From assembly GCA_001579985.1 (NCBI GenBank), contig LRSR01012631.1, positions 1 to 64,000 of the forward strand: a stretch of 64,000 nucleotides of DNA. Direction: 5' to 3'. Both the position numbers and the translations under genes were made by a program. This document shows positions 57,954 to 64,000 of the stretch, piece after piece. The notes below the pieces were generated by a model that searched no databases, was not told the DNA's origin, and worked only from the letters and a program-made list of their open reading frames with translations. Position 1 is the stretch's first letter. Each line of letters starts with the position of its first letter. Source of the DNA: Hypsibius dujardini (taxonomy: Eukaryota; Tardigrada; Eutardigrada; Parachela; Hypsibiidae).

Positions 57954-60900
57954 AATACTAAAACTTTTTCAATTATTTTTCCATGGGTGCTTAAGTGACT
58001 TACTTACACATGATGAGCCTCCTCGACTAATTTTGCGACATTTATGTCGTCTTTTGAATCTGTGAAGGTTCGTGTGAGAGGAAGTGTTGCATCGTACGGA
58101 AATCGATCGGACCGTACAGTACCGGTATGGGGTAGGAGTCCAGAAAATTTCCATTTGGTTTTCCAGTACTCTGGAGTGGGCCAGCCTGGAATCAGAATTT
58201 TCAGTCATTTTTTGTCTACACCAAGGTCTTAAGCGGCAGAGAATAATTGATAACCTCGGTGGAACGCTTATCAGATGTGAAGAAAAGTTGTGGGAACATG
58301 TCTACAATAAAAGCGAGTGATTCACATCACAGAATACGTAATGAAGGGGCCATCACTCCTCCCTTCCACTGTCTGGTCATCTTTTGCTATATGCCGCGTC
58401 ATAAACATACAAAGCCATTTCAATTTCGATCAGAAAAGTGCTTCCCTCTCCCATTAATGTTTGGTTGAGAGGATAATTTCTGGAACGTCCCATTCCCTAA
58501 ACTGTTGGCTCACATTGGGATAGGAGGTGCGAAGCATGGACCCCAGGGAAAGTTTGGGAAGCGGTTGGAATGAATTTTTGCTTGAGGGCCGGGGGTGGAA
58601 ATGTAATGGGTAGGGATGCCCCTGCCCAGTCCTAACCTCCACTCCAAGTAAAACGCTTCTCAAACCTTCTCAAACCTTTCCAAATATCCCCATTGGGCCC
58701 GCATTTCCCATCCCAATCCCATCCCGTTCCCAAACCCTGTCAGACCTTGAGAAACCCAACCCTTTTACCGTGCGAATGAAAGAACAGACAGGCGAAAACA
58801 GATCCCTTGTTTAAGTCAACGCATTAGTATTGAATTGCAACGTAGTAATGCGGCGTCTGTTTTGGGCTCCCTTCAACCTCTCATTGTTTGGATGAGATTG
58901 CAGCGTTCTGAAAACCTGGCGCTAATGTATTGTATGTTGATTGTTGGGCAATATTTATACGCCTTTAGAGACATTATTGCGCACCAGCGATTGAATATCG
59001 GTCATTAAAGAAATCGGAAAGAAAACTTCAAACGGCCTCGGGACTTTTGGGCGTTCTACCTGCTTATGTATGCAATTAGATTTTGTTGTGTTTGTTCGCG
59101 GTGAAATAAGGAGCCGTAAATTAATCAGTCTTGCGTGTTGCGGATACGTCACGTCAATGTCCCACAACCACAGCAGCAGAGCCTCATTTTGAATTCTTGG
59201 ATAGGCTGATCTTGGGGCGAGAGACCACACTTCGAAGGAGTAAAGGCCCGTTTATGGTCTGGAGAAAACGACTCACGCGAAGTATGTGGAACGTCACGTT
59301 CGCATACGCATATCTGTCTCGCGTTCTATCTCATATGAGATGCAGGGCGGATCGCATCGAAAGCGATTGGGACTGGATCTCACGCGCGATCGCCTTACTT
59401 TAAAGTCACGTCACGCGATCTCACACACAAAACCCAGACTGAAGTTTTTGAAAACGTTAACGTTTGCCACGCGAGTTTACAAAAGAGATTGCAATCTCTG
59501 TTCTGAAGGATTCAGTCAGCATTTTCCATAACCACATAACTCTTCAAGAGCATCAAAAGCATTGATCTTCCTTGTTTCGTGTCTTTTTATTCTTTCTAAA
59601 ACCAGTCTGCGTTTTCACTCATACATACAGATATAACCCTTAACCCTTAACCCTTAACTCTGTATAACCCTTTTCTTTCAGTGTCCATGTGGCAGTTCAG
59701 TTTATGCTGAGCTGAAAAGCTTTATTTTATTAAAGTGTTATTCATCAGGGCACTTTCTGTTTCCACTTTCTGTTTTCCACTTTCCAATTTTCACGTTTTA
59801 GTCCTTCATCTTCCGGTCTATATGTAAAGGCCGGAAGAATAGTTTAAATTGGCCCCGCTTCACTTTGCCTAGTCTTCCCTTCAGTCTCATTGTAACACTG
59901 CTGCAGTAAAACGTTATATTTTAAGAGCCCACAGAAACACCCTCACAGCGGACGGACGAGCGGGCGAATGATTGAAACGACAGAAGAACGGGCGGACGAG
60001 CGGTTGGATGGACAGACAAGGGAACGGATAGACGGCCAGGCGAAGGACGAGTGGACAGACGGACGGACGTACGGAAGAATATTCCGAGCGACAGAAAAAA
60101 ATGGCAGAGGGGAGGGTCGATGGGCTCGCGGGTGAGCCGACGAGGGGACGGACAGACGAACGACAATACTAATTCGAAAGATTCAGGCATGGTTGCAACC
60201 GGCATGTTTGGAATTTTGCTGGTTTTGTGTCGAAGGTGACCAGCGATGCAAAAAATGTCCGCACGCTTTTAGCAGACGAATTAATAATTATTGGTGTTGC
60301 CTGGAAGGTTTTCGATAATGATTTGAGCTGTATTTCGGTTTTACAAAATAAGATTACAGTGCCTTGTTCAACCGAACATCAGCGCAAAATGGCGTTAAAA
60401 CTAAAATACTCAGTAAAAGGTGCGTATCTGGAATGATCCTTTGGTTGATTTTTTTGGTTTCTGACCCAGCAAAAAGGGTAAGGGTTCATCCTATTAAGTA
60501 CTGTATTTTAAAATTGCCCCAGGGAAATGATCCCATTTAATTTCCAGGATCTCTCCCGCCACGCTCCTGTAACTCATACTTTTTGACACAATGACACAAT
60601 GATATAATGACAAGTGAATCTTGAGAACACTTAAAAAGATTTTGCCACTTACCACAAGTTTTTGCCGCAAGTTTACCGCGCTCCCAGACGTGGAGCACCG
60701 GAAGGCGGCACTTCAGTTGCAAACAGTAACCAGAGCAAAAATTGCAATTTTTAATAGCAAGGTGAGTCGCTTCTTCCTATTAATTAATAACTGTATTAAT
60801 AGACATCCCATCGGATCGTTGTTTACACGTATTCTTTAGTACATACATCCCCCAGAGGACATCATAAATTTCACAATTATGAGACAACCGAAAACGCTTT

Positions 60901-61227
60901 ACCAGAGACATTAAACTCGGTTCTATCTACGGTACATACACGCTGAACTCGCTGATACTTTATTTTGTTCCCTTTCTTGATACACCTTTTTACACAATTT
61001 ATTGACGGTTGCACTGTCGCTATCATCACAAAAGGGATATTAGCTTCTAAGGCGATCCCATAATCTTACCAGGGGGGGGGGGAGTTTCCGCGCTGAAAAC
61101 AGGCAGAGACTATTATTATTGCGTATAAACGATAACGGCTGGTTTGAAGCAGAGCCTAAAGTAGTCACCTCATTTTAGTAAGGTGTGGATAGATTTTTTC
61201 CTGCTGCGCGAAAACTGAAAATTGCAG
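57954..61227. other. Gene-poor region
   Basis: No confident gene. Items seen: GC-rich G/C runs at 58480-58760, a triple AACCCTT run at 59637-59660, GACGGACG-type repeats at 59950-60070, and one possible exon (60655-60760, CRKFTALPDVEHRKAALQL then GTGAGT) without partners. Confidence 0.45.
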
Positions 61228-62059
61228 ATCGTTCCTCACTTGGTCGCATGGTTCCTGGTCGTGTCAGGTTGTGGTGTAATTGTCAACGTAGAAATTATCA
61301 GCATTCTTCCGCTGGACTTTGGTGTTGCCTCGGCTCTGATTTGGGTGGCTCTGGCGTTCGAAGTGGCCGTCGAGGCAGCCAACAAACGGTACGCGACGTT
61401 TCTAAACTTCAGTGTGGTCTTAATGTACAATGCGTCGGACCGGACATGCGAGGACGTATCCGGGGATGCAGTTAGAAATGTCTCAGAATACTATTACACC
61501 AAAACCAACTCGGACACAGTTTACGCCACGGTCTCTTCCATAAAGTGAGTTTCACTCAAGACAGTCCAATTTCAGATGAATGCTCATCTGTATTATATTC
61601 AAAGATACATTTAACCACAATATTTAAAAAAAAGGTGAAAGGGATTATAATATGATATAATAAAACAAGCGATTCTTAGATATTGCGTATCATTCGATCC
61701 AACAAACTCAGGCGTCTCTTGTACTTCTTGCGTAAGGCTATAAATCAATAAACATCGCATGTCAAGGAATTTGTTCTTTTGCTACAGTCTGCACTGACCA
61801 AACTGGAATAGAAAGTGTTGCAGCAGGTACGCAGATAGCAGAAAAAACACGTTGGTTCGTTTCTTGGGCTATTTTCAGTTATCGACCGGTGAAGCTGGAA
61901 TGGCTGCTCGATCACAAGGAATTAATAATCAGTGGTCGCGATTCCTCTGCAAGCAACAGCTGGGCGTCCCGCAACGTTAAGTTAAGGAATGGACACAGTA
62001 CTTGGACTGCATCCGTCCCGTTGACGCAGACACTCAGCCGAGAACGTCAAAGATTTTAA
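61228..62059 (+). CDS. Second ANF-receptor-like ectodomain, N-terminal exons only
   Basis: Exon 61228-61544 reads a hydrophobic PHLVAWFLVVSGCGVIVN then ILPLDFGVASALIWVALAFE, VAVEAANKRYATFLNFSVVL and MYNASDRTCED. This is the start of an ANF-receptor ligand-binding domain, with Cys after DRT as in receptor guanylate cyclases. It ends at AA|GTGAGT; exon 61879-62059 continues in phase (NYRPVKLEWLLDHKELIISG) to a TAA. The exon begins at an AG with no ATG, so a start exon should lie upstream but was not found. The remainder of the ectodomain and the membrane helix are missing, so it may be a remnant or have distant exons. Confidence 0.5.
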
Positions 62060-63275
62060 GCACGCTGCCTCTGCCCGTCCTCGAGGTCCAACGAAAAAGC
62101 CCGTCTCTTTACCCTTTCAGCAGCTTCATCGAATCTATATCGGGCCAGACTGTAACTATTTATTAATTGCATATCGGAATGATGACCGTATAGCGAAAGG
62201 TCGTACGGGAAGAGAATGTGAATCAAAATGGAAGTGTGAAGATACTTTTGGTTCATAAACGTGAACGTTTGTCGATTCGTAAATCGTGAGCTTGTTCCAT
62301 TATTCATATAACCACTCGTTTCATTTTCTTACAATGGAAATACTACGAAAATGGGATGGTAATAAGCATCTCGGTGGGGTGGATAGGACCGGCGATGCGT
62401 AGTTATGAAACTACTTTAGGCACAAGCTTTTGCTGTGCCTTAAGCACCCTAGTGAGGTACCCCACCCGAGCGACCACGTCATCTTACAGCTTGCCCCGTT
62501 AGCCCGGTCCAACTCTTATTAACCAATGATGTTCTGCAAAGTATTTAGCTGGCCAGTCGAATTTGTCGAGAATGATCATTGGCCCGTTTGATAGCTCCGC
62601 CCGCGAGCCGTCAAACGGGCCAATGCTAGCCGTTCGTTCGTTTTGACTGGTCAACTGGTTCGGCCAAAGTTTTGCCTGATTTTGTGAAAGAATAGGGCAC
62701 ACAGACTACCGGTGCGTTCAGGCAGTCAACATTAGGTTGATTGGCCGCGCGAATGATGAAGATTGAAGCTGAACAGTCAGCAATGTACATGCATGGACAG
62801 GGCAGAAAGCTCGATAGGAAGAGACCGAGAACACAGACAGCTGCAGCACAGCGCAAGAGGAAGAGACCTCTGCCTCTTCTTCTTCTTCTTCTTCTGTGGC
62901 TGCAGAGAACGTTCCACAAATGCAGAAAAAGGGATCGAATTAGATTAAACCAAAATGAAGGTGAGGGGAGAGAAGGTTAGAGATCTGCAGTCGTCTTCTC
63001 ATTACAACAGGGTAAGTGCACTGAGGATAAAACATATCTCGTCTGAGAAATGATTTCGAACAGGGAAAAAATTGGTAAAATGTTATGCTCTACAGCTGCA
63101 GAAATCACTATACGATAGTAACGGCCCTTGGTATATATTTGTGGCGTGCGTACAGCATTCGATTTTCTAGTTGTTCGTCAGTGGTTTGTGAGTTCTAAAC
63201 AATACACATCTTTTGCGATCAATGCACTCCTTGCCTGAGAATTGGAATACTTTGCGTGGCACGCGCTTCACTTCC
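62060..63275. other. Intergenic region, right side
   Basis: Holds the hairpin at 62577 and a (CTT)n run at 62875-62897; no gene recognised. Confidence 0.5.
62577..62625. repeat. Perfect 15-bp stem hairpin
   Basis: CATTGGCCCGTTTGA and its exact complement flank a 19-nt loop. Outer sequence (TGGCCAGTC and GACTGGTCA) pairs more weakly, giving a roughly 110-bp foldback. Confidence 0.7.
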
Positions 63276-63925
63276 TCAGACACCGAGGATCTTGGAGGTT
63301 AAATCAATCAGTTCCTTATAATGCGGGGGTTTCTCCGGGTTGCAGGTAAGTAACGTCGAGTCCCACGTTGACTTGGTCAGATTCGCCATGGAGAAGCAGT
63401 AGGGCGCCATGACGCGATTGAAGGTCCCTTCGATGTAGTCAATGTCCGCCTGTGTGAGCAACGGTGGCTTAACCCGTGTGTTGATCAGGAAAATTGGGTT
63501 ATCACAAGTGCCGGTCGCCACGTTAGGAGCCAAACATCGATGGTCAATTTCCATGACCGTATAGTCGATGAAAATTTCCGACACATAAGCTTGCTCTGAA
63601 GTACAATAAAACAGCGTTCAGTGTTCTCACAATTATTTGTCAAACGCTTTGCGACGAAAGAGTACGGTATAGACCTACGCGGGCCTTTTGCTCTGGCGGC
63701 CACAAAGTACGTGAAGGCGTTTTTCAACCCACTCGTGGAGAAGACGGCGTTCTCGAAGAACCCCGAACACAATCCCTGAGGCTCCACATACAGGGCGACG
63801 GTCCAGTTGACGGCCACAACATCGGGCGTGCCCGAGACTGTTGCTATCTTATCGTAGTAATTGGTGGGATTTTTGAAGACCCCTGGGGGATGATAGATGG
63901 CGTATTCGTACCATATTCCCAAGAC
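63276..63925 (-). CDS. Lipocalin (apolipoprotein D-like), C-terminal exons; 5' end outside window
   Basis: Secreted small-ligand carrier. Minus-strand exons 63925-63679 and 63595-63276 join in phase 1. The first begins VLGIWYEYAIYHPPG, the lipocalin G-x-W motif, and continues with strands including VAVNWTVALYVEPQGLC. The second carries YTVMEIDHRC, then INTRVKPPLLTQADIDYIE (compare LxRTPxLxxE in ApoD) and ends near TLLTCNPEKPP, with paired Cys residues typical of the fold. The signal-peptide exon must lie beyond 63925. N-glycosylation sites NWT and NLT fit an extracellular protein. Confidence 0.75.
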
Positions 63926-64000
63926 CTGCTCAAGAGATTTTTAAATACCAAATATCACAAACCAGAGCTTGGCTGTACAACTCCATACATGTTTAAGGAT

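Noticed and set aside
60655-60760. Exon-like frame CRKFTALPDVEHRKAALQL followed by GTGAGT
   Set aside because: No recognisable domain and no partner exons.

Overview
The window looks like nuclear DNA of a compact-genome animal. Genes are split by mostly short GT-AG introns. I recognise a homeobox gene, cyclin B, gustatory-receptor-like 7TM genes, ANF-receptor ectodomains, an ACE-family protein and a lipocalin. An ACE homologue without catalytic residues, GR-like receptors and DUF4419 genes together suggest an ecdysozoan, perhaps a tardigrade. The taxon is an inference; no rRNA or mitochondrial marker is present. I saw no tRNA, rRNA, CRISPR array or reverse transcriptase. || Layout. 1-2962 (-): Bar-like homeobox gene, running off the left edge. 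6304-10353 (-): ANF-receptor/receptor-guanylate-cyclase ectodomain that stops soon after its membrane helix. 10.7-21.7 kb: a tandem duplication carrying two ~97% alike five-exon 7TM genes, each with a different lesion. 22064-25472 (-): complete eight-exon cyclin B. 26.2-31 kb: a minisatellite and a dense nest of small foldback (MITE-like) elements. 28353-38890 (+): three paralogous genes for secreted proteins built from four or five copies of a ~25-residue motif of the form G-x-x-P-L-x(3-5)-L-x-P-x-G-x-F-I-P; I do not recognise this family. 39594-45231 (+): a 15-exon ACE-family protein whose HEMGH site reads QQMGA. 47004-57953 (+): three DUF4419 genes plus a broken fragment. 58-62 kb: gene-poor DNA and a second ANF-receptor fragment. 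63276-63925 (-): the C-terminal exons of an apolipoprotein-D-like lipocalin. || History. Much of the window arose by local duplication: the 7TM pair, the secreted-repeat trio, the DUF4419 trio, and a partial copy of the ACE 3' end beside a DUF4419 gene. At one duplication end, scraps of cyclin B and of the ANF-receptor gene are fused. Decayed Tc1/mariner-like and pogo-like DNA transposons and several families of short inverted-repeat elements fill the spaces. || The strongest candidate for something undescribed is the secreted-repeat trio next to the catalytically dead ACE homologue. Homologous introns of two of the trio, and an early intron of the ACE-like gene, carry same-strand TGTGTC hexamer arrays.
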